Source: Massilia norwichensis (GTDB lineage Bacteria; Pseudomonadota; Gammaproteobacteria; Burkholderiales; Burkholderiaceae_D). From it: a stretch of DNA of 64,000 bases. Location of the stretch: NCBI RefSeq assembly GCF_024753245.1, contig NZ_JANUGX010000023.1, forward strand, positions 1-64,000. Reading direction: 5' to 3'. Positions 54,250 to 62,531 of the stretch are shown piece after piece (positions within the stretch are counted from its first letter, which is position 1; each line of letters starts with the position of its first letter). Both the position numbers and the translations under genes were made by a program. The notes under the pieces were generated by a model. It saw only the letters and a program-made list of their open reading frames with translations, had not been told where the DNA came from and ran no database searches.

Positions 54250-56589
54250 CTAGCGGAAGATCAGCACGTCGGACGAGATCGTGGTGCCGGTCTGCGGCAG
54301 CAGGCGCGGGAGCATGCCGGCGGGACGCGGCGGAAGCTCGTGGTCGGGCAGCCCCGGTATGCGCTCCTGGATGAATACCGTGAAGGGCTGATCGTGGACG
54401 AAGTCGATGGCGAAGCGCAGCTCGCGGTCTTGCATGCCGTGCAGGTCGAGCGTCCAGCCGCGGTAGCGCCGGTCGGTCAGCACGCGGCCGTTGACCGTGG
54501 TCTTGAGCGTATCGGCGGCCGGGATGCGCAGCAGCAGTTCCGGCGCCCGGTTCTTCGAGCGCAGCAGGAACGCCACGTGACGCCCTGCGGGACCGCGCTG
54601 GTCTTTCTCGACGATCAGGTCCGGATAGGCGATGGCGTCGTTGCGCCTGGCCGCCGCGTACCACACCGGGGGGCTGCCGTCGCCGAGCATGTAAGGCAGC
54701 TGGTAGGGATACAGGGCGTTGGGGAAGATCGTACGCGTCCAGGCATCGAGCGGCCCCGCCGGATACATCCAGAAGGCCTGCCAGCTGGGCGTGTCCTTGA
54801 AGTAGACCAGCTGGTTCGGCACCGGCAGCTCGGGCGGGACCGGGCTGGCGCGGTGGGCCAGCACCAGGCAGATCGACACGCCCAGCAGCAGCGGCCGCAC
54901 CACCAGCCGCGTGCCGACTTCCGCCAGCAGCGGGCCGCACAGGGCGGGCAGGCAGCAGCCCAGCACCGAAGGCAGCACCAGCCAGGCCGGCGACAGGTGC
55001 AGCAGGCTGTCGCGCGCCGCCGGCACGATCAGCAATGCCGCCGGCAGCGCGGCCAGCAGCAGCACGATGCGCCTGTATGCCGCGCGCCAGCCCTGGGCGC
55101 GACGGCTGGCCAGGACCAGCCAGGCCGCCTGCGCCGCCAGCAGCGGCCAGGCCAGCACATAGCTCGCACCGGGCGCCAGCCAACTGGCGCAGAGCAGGGC
55201 GATGGCGAGCACGCACATCGTGCCGAGCAGCATGGCGTGCACGCCGATCCGCGCCTGCAGGATGCGCTGCAGGCCGATGAAGGCGGTCAGCGGCAATAGC
55301 GTGAAGGCCAGCAGCTGCCAGCGCACCGCGGCGGCCAGGCCAGGGCCTTCGGCCAGCAGCCCGACATCGTAGCGCGGCGCGAGGCCGGGCAGGAAGTCGC
55401 GGCAGACCCAGGCCGCGGCGATGGACAGCATCAGCATCAGCAGAAAGCCGAAGGCGCCGTGCACGATGTCGATGCCGTCGAGGTCCTGGCGCCGGATGGC
55501 GCTTCTGCAGACCACCACGCACAGCACGCCGGCCAGCAGGGCGAGCGGCCACACCAGCAAATAGGAATAATGGAGCACGCCCAGCGCCGGGAGCGTGAAG
55601 AGGACCTGGCCGCGTGCTTCCGGTTCCGGCAGCGCCGCCGCGCCGAAGTGGCGCAGCAGGGCCAGCATGGTGTCGCCCTCGTGCTGCAGGCTGGCGGCGT
55701 CCAGGCGCTCGGGCACGTCCCAGGCGCCGCCGCCCAGGGGGCCGGCGGTGGTGGCGAAATGCAGCACCGCCGGACCCGGATCGGCGAGCAGCGCGGCGCC
55801 GGCGTGCTGCGGCAGCCGGGCGTACAGCTCGCCCATGAAGGACGAGCCCTGCGGACCCGGCGCCAGCGAAGACCAGGCGTCGACCGTGAAACCGTCCGCG
55901 CGCTCGGCGCCGATCAGCTGCAGCGCGCCGCGGTTGCCGAGATTGTCGAAACGCAGGGCGACCCTGGCGCGGCGCGCCCACGGATGCGACTGCACGAAGC
56001 CGCGCGTGCCCAGGGCCTGGCCGCCATCGCCGTCGGTGAACACGACCAGCAGGTCGTTGTCGAGCGGCGGCCCCGCCTGCAGCACGCGCAGGGTTTCCAG
56101 CAGGGCCGCACTGGAGGCGGCGCCGTCGGCCGCGCCCAGGCTGGCGGCGCCCGAATCGTAGCGGGCCACCGCCAGCACTGCCGGCCGGCTGCCGTGGCCC
56201 ACCACCATGCCCGGCTTCCTGACGATCACGTTGTGGACCTCGGCCAGCGTCACGCGCACGTTGGCGGTCAGATCCACGGAGGCGGCGCGCACCGTCTCCG
56301 TCTGTACTTCCGGCTTCAGCCCGAGCCCGCGCAGCTGGGCCAGCAGGTAATCGCGCGCCTGTTGGTTGGCGGGACTGCCGACCGGGCGCGGCGCCTGCGA
56401 CAGCGCCTGGACGTGGGCCTGGGCGCGGGCGACCGAAAAGCCGGCCGCGGCAGGCGTCCTGCTTGCCGCATCGGGCACGGGAAGTTGGCGCGGGGCCAGC
56501 GCGAGCCAGGCCAGCAGCGCGCCCAGCAGGCATGCGGCGGCCAGGCCCTGCATCCCGGCGGCGCCGGGCAGGGCGGAGTCGTGCGACAT
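54250..56589 (-). CDS. Membrane M28-like protein with degenerate metal site
   Basis: A 779-residue protein. An N-terminal membrane helix (about 14-32) is followed by an M28-like extracytoplasmic domain (about 50-300), eight or nine membrane helices (about 320-600), and a C-terminal beta-rich domain (about 610-779). In the M28 part the ligand His is replaced by Arg143 (VARYDS), the DDG motif reads DGA (155-157), the DGEE Glu pair reads DG (188-189), and the later Glu is Asp215. A binding or structural role is more likely than normal proteolysis. A terminator lies directly upstream of its ribosome-binding site. Confidence 0.8.
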   Translation of the reverse strand: MSHDSALPGAAGMQGLAAACLLGALLAWLALAPRQLPVPDAASRTPAAAGFSVARAQAHVQALSQAPRPVGSPANQQARDYLLAQLRGLGLKPEVQTETVRAASVDLTANVRVTLAEVHNVIVRKPGMVVGHGSRPAVLAVARYDSGAASLGAADGAASSAALLETLRVLQAGPPLDNDLLVVFTDGDGGQALGTRGFVQSHPWARRARVALRFDNLGNRGALQLIGAERADGFTVDAWSSLAPGPQGSSFMGELYARLPQHAGAALLADPGPAVLHFATTAGPLGGGAWDVPERLDAASLQHEGDTMLALLRHFGAAALPEPEARGQVLFTLPALGVLHYSYLLVWPLALLAGVLCVVVCRSAIRRQDLDGIDIVHGAFGFLLMLMLSIAAAWVCRDFLPGLAPRYDVGLLAEGPGLAAAVRWQLLAFTLLPLTAFIGLQRILQARIGVHAMLLGTMCVLAIALLCASWLAPGASYVLAWPLLAAQAAWLVLASRRAQGWRAAYRRIVLLLAALPAALLIVPAARDSLLHLSPAWLVLPSVLGCCLPALCGPLLAEVGTRLVVRPLLLGVSICLVLAHRASPVPPELPVPNQLVYFKDTPSWQAFWMYPAGPLDAWTRTIFPNALYPYQLPYMLGDGSPPVWYAAARRNDAIAYPDLIVEKDQRGPAGRHVAFLLRSKNRAPELLLRIPAADTLKTTVNGRVLTDRRYRGWTLDLHGMQDRELRFAIDFVHDQPFTVFIQERIPGLPDHELPPRPAGMLPRLLPQTGTTISSDVLIFR

Positions 56590-56604
56590 CGAGATCTCCA
56601 GACG

Positions 56605-56644
56605 AAAAAAAAGCCCGCCGGCTGAGAGAGGGGACGGGCGGGCT
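56605..56644 (-). terminator. Intrinsic terminator after tonB (minus strand)
   Basis: On the minus strand AGCCCGCC (56644-56637), a loop, and GGCGGGCT (56619-56612) are followed by seven to eight T (to 56605). It ends 16 nt before the ATG of the next minus-strand gene, leaving room only for its Shine-Dalgarno. Confidence 0.88.
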
Positions 56645-56678
56645 GTAAAGGGAACGCGTTAGCGAGACCTGGGGCGGC

Positions 56679-57350
56679 TCAGTCGAGTGTCCAGACATAG
56701 GCCATCTGGGCCCAGCCGGCTTCCGGCACCCCGTTGTTCATGGCCGGCTTGAATTTGCACAGGCTGAGCGCGCTCAGCGCGGCACGGTCCAGGGTGCGCG
56801 AACCGCTGCCCTGCAGGACCCGCGCCGAACTCACGCGGCCATCCGTGCCGACCAGCAGGGCCAGGGTGGTGGTACCGGTCTCGCCGTTGCGCGCCGCGCT
56901 GGCCGGATAAGCCGGCAGGGCGCAGCTGTTGGCATCGGCAAGGACCGCGGAGTGCATCTGGCCGGTATTCGTGGCCGGTTTCGCGGCCGGCGCTACCTCG
57001 GGGGCGACGCCGGATGTGGCGGCGGGCGGTGGCGTCGGCTCGGTCCTGGTAGTGGTGACGAGGGGCGGCGCCTCGAGCGGCGGCGCCACGTCGACCTCGA
57101 CCTTCGGCACCACGATTGCCGGCGGGGCCAGCTGCTGCATCGGCTTCGGCGGATCCACCGGCGTCGGCGGCGGTTCGGGCCGCGTCGGCTCGAGCGTCAC
57201 CGTCAAGTCGTCGGGGGGACTGGTCAAGGACAGGTGCCGGGTGCCCAGGCCCTGGACGAGCAGGGTGCCGAGCACCACGTGCAGGCCGGCGATCAACATG
57301 AATTTCGTGGTTTTGTTGCCATTGCCGTGAGGCGAATGAGAGAAATGCAT
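56679..57350 (-). CDS. tonB: TonB energy transducer
   Basis: Couples the inner-membrane proton-motive force to outer-membrane receptors. It has 223 residues: a short cytoplasmic N-terminus (HFSHSPHGNGNKTTK), one membrane anchor (about 17-37), a Pro/Glu/Lys-rich periplasmic spacer (about 45-130, PEPPPTPVDPPKP) and the C-terminal TonB domain (about 140-223, AYPASAARNGETGTTTLALLVGTDGRV and LSLCKFKPAMNNGVP). No exbB, exbD or receptor gene is adjacent. It is divergent from the response regulator at 57548. Confidence 0.9.
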   Translation of the reverse strand: MHFSHSPHGNGNKTTKFMLIAGLHVVLGTLLVQGLGTRHLSLTSPPDDLTVTLEPTRPEPPPTPVDPPKPMQQLAPPAIVVPKVEVDVAPPLEAPPLVTTTRTEPTPPPAATSGVAPEVAPAAKPATNTGQMHSAVLADANSCALPAYPASAARNGETGTTTLALLVGTDGRVSSARVLQGSGSRTLDRAALSALSLCKFKPAMNNGVPEAGWAQMAYVWTLD

Positions 57351-57518
57351 GGCTGTCCTCCGTGTTGTCGATTCAGGTTGGAAGCGGTTTGGCTAAGATG
57401 TGGAATCAATATATGCTAGGTGCTAGCAATGTGTAAAGCGAATTCTTGGTAAATTATCTTCTCTTGTTTGAGCGTTGTGGCTTCGTTGGAGTTGCCGCTC
57501 TTGTATGGAATAATCACA

Positions 57519-57540
57519 CCATTCCCATACCAGAGAATGG
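57519..57540 (+). promoter_or_regulatory. Inverted repeat before the response regulator gene
   Basis: CCATTC (57519-57524) and GAATGG (57535-57540) flank 10 nt, just before ATG 57548. A possible promoter is TTGGAG (57486-57491), 17 nt, AATAAT (57509-57514). It could be an operator or an mRNA hairpin that masks the weak ribosome-binding site. Confidence 0.4.
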
Positions 57541-57547
57541 TAAGCAG

Positions 57548-58198
57548 ATGAAGAAAGAGCAAAAACCGATCCGCGTGATGCTGGCGGACGACCACCCGAT
57601 CGTGATGACCGGTTTCGCCATGTCGCTCGGCGCGCAGGGCATGGAAGTGGTAGGCCAGGCCAAGACCCCCGACGAGGCGGTGGCGATGTACGCCGAGCAG
57701 AAGCCCGACGTGGCGGTGCTGGACATCCGCTTCGGCACCGAACTGACCGGCATGGACGCCGCCCAGAACATCCTGAAAGCCGATCCGCAGGCGAAGATCG
57801 TGTTCCTCAGCCAGTTCGACCAGGACAGCCTGATCAAGGAAACCTACCGCCTCGGTGCGCATGCCTTCGTGACCAAGGATTGCGACCCGGCCGACCTGGC
57901 CGAAGCCGTGCGCCAGGCGCATGCGGGCAAGCTGTACTTCCTGCCGCAGATCGCCGAACGCCTGGCCAGCCTGGCGGTGCGCGGCGACGTCTCGCCGCAG
58001 TCGATGCTGGACGAGCGCAGCCTGGAGATCTTCAAGCTGATGGCCGAGGGCCTGACCAACAACGAGATCGCCGAGCGCCTGAACCTGTCGACCAAGACGA
58101 TCAGCAACATCAGCCAGTCGGTGAAGGAAAAGCTGGGCGTGCACCGGCAGGCCTACATCACCAAGCTGGCGGTGAAGCATGGTCTGATCGAGCCTTGA
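57548..58198 (+). CDS. NarL/FixJ family response regulator
   Basis: A 216-residue two-component regulator. The receiver domain (about 8-125) has the acidic pair in LADDHP, phosphoacceptor Asp59 (VAVLDIRFG) and Lys in FVTKDCDP. The LuxR-type HTH (about 148-210) has LTNNEIAERLNLSTKTISNISQSVKEKLGV. The start is ATG 57548 where homology begins. Its TGA overlaps an ATG at 58198 that opens the frame running through a repeat array into the solute-binding-like gene, and the partner kinase follows at 59250. Confidence 0.93.
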   Translation: MKKEQKPIRVMLADDHPIVMTGFAMSLGAQGMEVVGQAKTPDEAVAMYAEQKPDVAVLDIRFGTELTGMDAAQNILKADPQAKIVFLSQFDQDSLIKETYRLGAHAFVTKDCDPADLAEAVRQAHAGKLYFLPQIAERLASLAVRGDVSPQSMLDERSLEIFKLMAEGLTNNEIAERLNLSTKTISNISQSVKEKLGVHRQAYITKLAVKHGLIEP

Positions 58199-58219
58199 TG
58201 GACATAGGGCGGAACTTGG

Positions 58220-58354
58220 ATTCCCGCCTCCGCGGGAATGACGTGCGAAATATGCGCGGGAATGACGTGCGAAATATGCGCGGGAATGACGTGCGAAACA
58301 TGCGCGGGAATGACGTGCAAACGCCGTCGTCCCCGCGAAGGCGGGGACCCAAGT
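58220..58354 (+). repeat. REP-derived 24-bp tandem array plus REP hairpin
   Basis: A REP hairpin ATTCCCGC (58220-58227) / GCGGGAAT (58232-58239) is followed by a 24-bp unit beginning CGCGGGAATGACG, present as three full copies (58231-58254, 58255-58278, 58279-58302, the last with one T-to-C change) and one partial copy (58303-58320). A second REP with GTCCCCGC/GCGGGGAC (58328-58347) runs to CCAAGTT at 58354. The unit length is a multiple of three and leaves one forward frame open throughout, with an in-frame ATG in each copy. Confidence 0.92.
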
Positions 58355-59253
58355 TGACTCTCCTGATCAGTATTCTGGCGGCCCTGGTTCTGCCCGCCCA
58401 GGCCGCCCGGCCCGCCAAGGACCCCATCCAGGGCTTCCGCTTCCAGATCGTCACCGCCGCCAGCGACGACAGCGCCGTTACCCGGCGCATCGCCGAAGAC
58501 CTGTACAAACGCCTGGTCCCGATCTTTTCCGCCTTCCGCACCGAGCTGGCCCAGCGCCGCCGCATGGTCTACGTGGTGGTCGGCCCGGCTGCCCTGCGTG
58601 AAGTGACAAGCAAGCGCTGCGACTGCGTCGTGATCTCCGCCTTCACCTCGAGCCAGGTCTACCGCGCCCTCATGGACAAGGCCGCGCATGGCGGCACGCA
58701 GCCGGCGGCCAGCACCGCCGTCTATGCCGAGCCGGCGCCCGGCGACCAGCTGCGCCTGGCCGCGCTGCTGTACCGGCGTCCGGTGCGGGTGGCCGCCATC
58801 CTCGGCGTCGACACCGCTTTCCTGCGGCCGGCGCTCGAAGCGGACAAGGTGGCGGTGCTGGATGCCGGCGGCGAGGACATCAACCGCCTGCTGAACCAGG
58901 TCGCCCAGACCGACGTGCTGCTGGCCCTGCCCGACAGCACCGTCTACAGCACCGAGAGCATCCGCAACATCCTGCTCTCGACCTACCGCCACAAGCAGGG
59001 CGTGATCGGCTTCTCCGGCGACATGGTGAAGGCCGGCGCGCTGGCCACCACCTATTCGGAGATCGAGGACATCGACGCCCAGGTCGCCGAGATCGCCGCT
59101 GCCTACGTGGCCGGCGGCGAGCTGGCGCCGCCGCAGTTCCCGCGCTATTTCCGCACCATCGTCAACGAGGGCGTGGCGCGCTCGCTCGACCTGACGGTGA
59201 GCGACGCGGTGCGCGGCTTCTCGCGCCTGCCGGCGGCGGCGCGCGGGCCATGA
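58354..59253 (+). CDS. ABC-type solute-binding-like protein of a sensory locus
   Basis: A 299-residue exported protein resembling the ABC_sub_bind (PF04392) family: two alpha/beta lobes, with NQVAQTDVLLALPDSTVYS and the family-typical TYRHKQGVIGFSGDMVKAGALATTYSEIEDI. The signal peptide (LLISILAALVLPAQA) begins right after a REP element, and the only nearby start is TTG 58354, whose first two bases touch the repeat. The frame is also open back to ATG 58198, which would add 52 repeat-encoded residues. No permease or ATPase gene is present. The end overlaps the kinase start by ATGA, so it probably senses a ligand for the kinase. Confidence 0.75.
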   Translation: MTLLISILAALVLPAQAARPAKDPIQGFRFQIVTAASDDSAVTRRIAEDLYKRLVPIFSAFRTELAQRRRMVYVVVGPAALREVTSKRCDCVVISAFTSSQVYRALMDKAAHGGTQPAASTAVYAEPAPGDQLRLAALLYRRPVRVAAILGVDTAFLRPALEADKVAVLDAGGEDINRLLNQVAQTDVLLALPDSTVYSTESIRNILLSTYRHKQGVIGFSGDMVKAGALATTYSEIEDIDAQVAEIAAAYVAGGELAPPQFPRYFRTIVNEGVARSLDLTVSDAVRGFSRLPAAARGP

Positions 59254-60761
59254 AACCGACGCTGTCCTTCTGGCGCGGCTGGAGCATCGGCCTGCGCATG
59301 GCCTTCATCACCATGCTGCCGGTGGTGCTGCTGTTCTCGTCCTTCGTCTGGTATTCCTGGTATTCGCACCGCGCCCAGGTCGACGAGGAGCTGGCCGAGC
59401 GCGGACGCATCCTGGCGCGCGCGCTGGCCGAAACCAGCGAGTACAACGTCATCTCCGGCAACCTGTCCGACCTGCGCCTGACCATCAATGGCCTGGTGCA
59501 GTCGGACCGCAGCGTGTACCGCATCGATGTGATCGACACCAGCGGCAGGAACAAGGTCAGCGCGGTTTCCGCGCACCCGATCTCGGCCCCGGCCGACGGG
59601 CGCTACTACGAGGCGCCGATCCGCAAGCAGGTGATATGGATTAACCTGTTCTCGGACAATGGCACGCCACACGTCTCCGCTTCCAGCGACACGCGTCCGC
59701 CCACGTTCGCGCCCGAGGTGGTGGGCAAGGTGCGGGTGACGATGTCGCCGACCAGCATGATGGCCAAGCAGCTGCGGCGCTTCCGCGTCGAGCTGGCGCT
59801 GGCGGCGCTGGCCCTGGCCGCGAGCGGTGTCCTGGGCTGGTTCCTGGCGCGCAGCCTGACGGTGCCGCTGCAGGAGGCGATTGGTGTTCTGCGCGAGATC
59901 CGCGGCGGCAATTACCGCGTCGCGCTGCCGGTCACCACCGGCGGCGAGGTCGGCGAGCTGCAGGCCTCGATCGGCGAGATGTCGGTGGCGCTCGACCGCT
60001 CCAAGCAGGACCTCGAAAACAAGGTGGCCGAGCGCACCCGCGACCTGCTGGCCTCGCGCAACGAGGCGCTGCGCGCCGACGCCGACAAGCGCAAGCTGAT
60101 CCAGAAGGTCAACAACATCATCGAGGATGAGCGCAAGAGCATCGCGGTCGAGATCCACGACGAGCTGAACGCGTCCCTGATCGCGGTGCGGCTGGAATCG
60201 CAGACCATCCAGCAGCTGGCCGCCAAGGCGCCGCCGAGTCCGGAAACCGGGCAGATCGCGGCCAAGGCGCAGGCGATCACCAAGCTCGCGCTCGACCTGT
60301 ACGCGAACGGCCGGCGCCTGGTGCGCCGCCTGCGCCCGGAGGTGCTGGACATGCTGGGCCTGCACGGCGCGGTCGAGGAGATGGTCAGCCATTACCGCTC
60401 CAGTTCCGGCATCGCTTTCGAATTCCAGACCGAGGGCGATTTTTCGCGCCTGAACAACGAGCTGGCGATTTCCGCCTACCGCATCGTGCAGGAAGCGCTG
60501 TCGAACATCATGAAGCACGCGCACGCCGGCGCCGCCCACGTCAGCCTGATTCTCTCGGACGAGGATGACGCCCTGCACATCGAGGTCGGCGACGATGGCG
60601 AAGGCTTCGATCCGGCCCTGGCCTCCGAAGGCATCGGCATCATCGGCATGCGCGAGCGCGTGTTCGCCGTCGGCGGCACGATCCAGGTGCGTTCCCAGCC
60701 GGGGCGCGGCACGACGGTGGCGATCAAGCTGCCACTCAAGGGCGAACCTGCGGTATCGTAG
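59250..60761 (+). CDS. NarX/UhpB-type sensor histidine kinase
   Basis: A 503-residue inner-membrane kinase. Membrane helices at about 17-37 and 178-198 flank a periplasmic sensor region. HAMP (about 198-250) is followed by a coiled coil, the HisKA_3 dimerisation segment DERKSIAVEIHDELNAS with phospho-His303, and HATPase_c (NELAISAYRIVQEALSNIMKHAHA, VGDDGEGFDP, GIIGMRERV, GRGTTVAIKLPL). The class matches the NarL-type regulator at 57548. Coupling by ATGA to the solute-binding-like gene supports a three-component sensor. Confidence 0.92.
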   Translation: MKPTLSFWRGWSIGLRMAFITMLPVVLLFSSFVWYSWYSHRAQVDEELAERGRILARALAETSEYNVISGNLSDLRLTINGLVQSDRSVYRIDVIDTSGRNKVSAVSAHPISAPADGRYYEAPIRKQVIWINLFSDNGTPHVSASSDTRPPTFAPEVVGKVRVTMSPTSMMAKQLRRFRVELALAALALAASGVLGWFLARSLTVPLQEAIGVLREIRGGNYRVALPVTTGGEVGELQASIGEMSVALDRSKQDLENKVAERTRDLLASRNEALRADADKRKLIQKVNNIIEDERKSIAVEIHDELNASLIAVRLESQTIQQLAAKAPPSPETGQIAAKAQAITKLALDLYANGRRLVRRLRPEVLDMLGLHGAVEEMVSHYRSSSGIAFEFQTEGDFSRLNNELAISAYRIVQEALSNIMKHAHAGAAHVSLILSDEDDALHIEVGDDGEGFDPALASEGIGIIGMRERVFAVGGTIQVRSQPGRGTTVAIKLPLKGEPAVS

Positions 60762-60800
60762 CGGTCTTCGCCTCACCATCACCATCCATAGACGGCTACC

Positions 60801-62489
60801 ATGTCCAATGAATTGATCACGCCTTTCGAAAAGGGCAACCAGAACCAGACCACCACCTGGGCCGATTGCATCGCCTGGTACGAGGAACTCGCCAAGCGCT
60901 ACCCGCGCGTGCTGCGCTTCAGCCAGATCGGCACCTCGGATGCGGGCGTGCCCATCCACGCCGGCGTGATCAGCGCGGACGGCGTGTTCGACCGCTTCGA
61001 GATCAAGCGCGAGAACCGTCCGGTGTTCTTCAACAATAACGGCATCCACCCGGGCGAGCCGGAAGGCGTGGACGCCTGCATGGCGCTGGTACGCGACTTC
61101 TGCCAGCAGCCGGAGCGCCTGGCGGCACTGGGCCGCACCGTGTTCATCTTCATCCCGCTGTACAACGTCGACGGCGCCTTCAACCGCCAGAACACCTCGC
61201 GCGTGAACCAGGACGGCCCGGAATCCTTCGGCTTCCGCGGCAACAGCCGCCACCTGGACCTGAACCGCGACTTCGTCAAGTGCGACACCTTCACCGCGCG
61301 CGTGTTCAACGAATTCTTCAGCGCCTGGCAGCCGGACGTGATGGTCGACACCCACACCTCGAACGGCGCCGACTACAGCTACACGATGACCCTGATCCAG
61401 ACCCAGGCCGACAAGCTGGGCGGCGAGCTGGGCACCTTCCTGCGCGAGACCATGCTGCCGGCCATGTACGCCGAGATGGAAAAGCGCGGCTGGCCGACCT
61501 GCCCCTATGTGAACCCGGTCAAGGACACGCCGGATGACGGCATCGCCGACTTCCTCGAAACGCCGCGCTTCTCGACCGGCTACGCGGCGCTGCACCACAC
61601 AATCGGCTTCATGCCCGAGACCCACATGCTGAAACCCTTCGCCGACCGCTACCACTCGATGCGCGCGCTGGTCGAGACGGCGCTGGACTTCACGGTCGCC
61701 CATGGCGAGAAAATCGTCCAGCTGCGCCGCGCCGCCAAGGAGCAGGGCCGCAGCCGCCGCGAATGGCCGATCCACTGGGCGATGGATGCGTCGAATCACT
61801 CGACCTTCCGCTTCAAGGGCTACGAGGCCAGATACAAGCCGAGCGTGCTGGGCGACTACCAGCGCCTGTGGTACGACCGCAGCGCGCCCTTCGAAAAAGA
61901 CATCCCCTACTATGACCGCTTCCCGGCCGACGTGGTGGTGTGGGCGCCGAAGGCCTATGTGGTGCCGCAGCAGTGGCGCGAAGTGATCGAGCGCCTGCAG
62001 TGGAACGGCGTGCGCATGGAGCGCGTGACGGCGGACCGCGAGCAGGAACTGGCCTGCTACCACATCAAGTCCGTGGGTTCGCGCCCGCATGCCTACGAAG
62101 GCCACATGTTCCACGACGAGGTGCAGCTGGAGCGCCGCTGCGCCAGCGTGACGCTGCGTGCCGGCGACTACATCGTGCCGCTGGACCAGGACAATGCGCG
62201 CTACGCGGTCGAGATGCTGGAGCCGCTGGGCCACGACAGCTTCTTCCGCTGGGGCTTCTTCAACAGCGTGCTGGAAAAGAAGGAAGCGTATTCGGACTAC
62301 GTGTTCGAAGACGAAGCCGAGAAGCTGCTGCGCGACGAGCCCGCGCTGGCCGCCAAGTTCGCGGACTGGAAGCAGGCGAACCCGGATCTGCTGAAGGACC
62401 AGGGCGCGGTGCTCGACTTCATCTTCGCCAACTGCACGCGCTACGTCGAGCCGGAATGGCGCCGCTATCCGGTCTTCATGATCGACTGA
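60801..62489 (+). CDS. M14 family metallopeptidase, cytoplasmic
   Basis: A 562-residue zinc carboxypeptidase-fold protein without a signal peptide. Zinc ligands are His83 and Glu86 (GIHPGEPEG) and His185 (VDTHTSNG). Asn155-Arg156 (LDLNRDF) would bind the substrate carboxylate, and the general-base Glu is in FMPETHML. The C-terminal region (about 330-562) resembles that of the secreted M14 protein at 16758, with FRWGFFNSVLEKKEAYSDYVFEDEAE. The pair may be an internal/external set with related substrates. It starts 40 nt after the kinase gene. Confidence 0.88.
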   Translation: MSNELITPFEKGNQNQTTTWADCIAWYEELAKRYPRVLRFSQIGTSDAGVPIHAGVISADGVFDRFEIKRENRPVFFNNNGIHPGEPEGVDACMALVRDFCQQPERLAALGRTVFIFIPLYNVDGAFNRQNTSRVNQDGPESFGFRGNSRHLDLNRDFVKCDTFTARVFNEFFSAWQPDVMVDTHTSNGADYSYTMTLIQTQADKLGGELGTFLRETMLPAMYAEMEKRGWPTCPYVNPVKDTPDDGIADFLETPRFSTGYAALHHTIGFMPETHMLKPFADRYHSMRALVETALDFTVAHGEKIVQLRRAAKEQGRSRREWPIHWAMDASNHSTFRFKGYEARYKPSVLGDYQRLWYDRSAPFEKDIPYYDRFPADVVVWAPKAYVVPQQWREVIERLQWNGVRMERVTADREQELACYHIKSVGSRPHAYEGHMFHDEVQLERRCASVTLRAGDYIVPLDQDNARYAVEMLEPLGHDSFFRWGFFNSVLEKKEAYSDYVFEDEAEKLLRDEPALAAKFADWKQANPDLLKDQGAVLDFIFANCTRYVEPEWRRYPVFMID

Positions 62490-62531
62490 AGCGCAGCGGT
62501 TCCACGCAGTTCCAATCACAAGGAGAACGAT

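Noticed and set aside
58231..58320. Regular repeats considered as a CRISPR array
   Set aside because: The units are directly abutting 24-mers without unique spacers, derived from a REP hairpin, and no cas genes are present.
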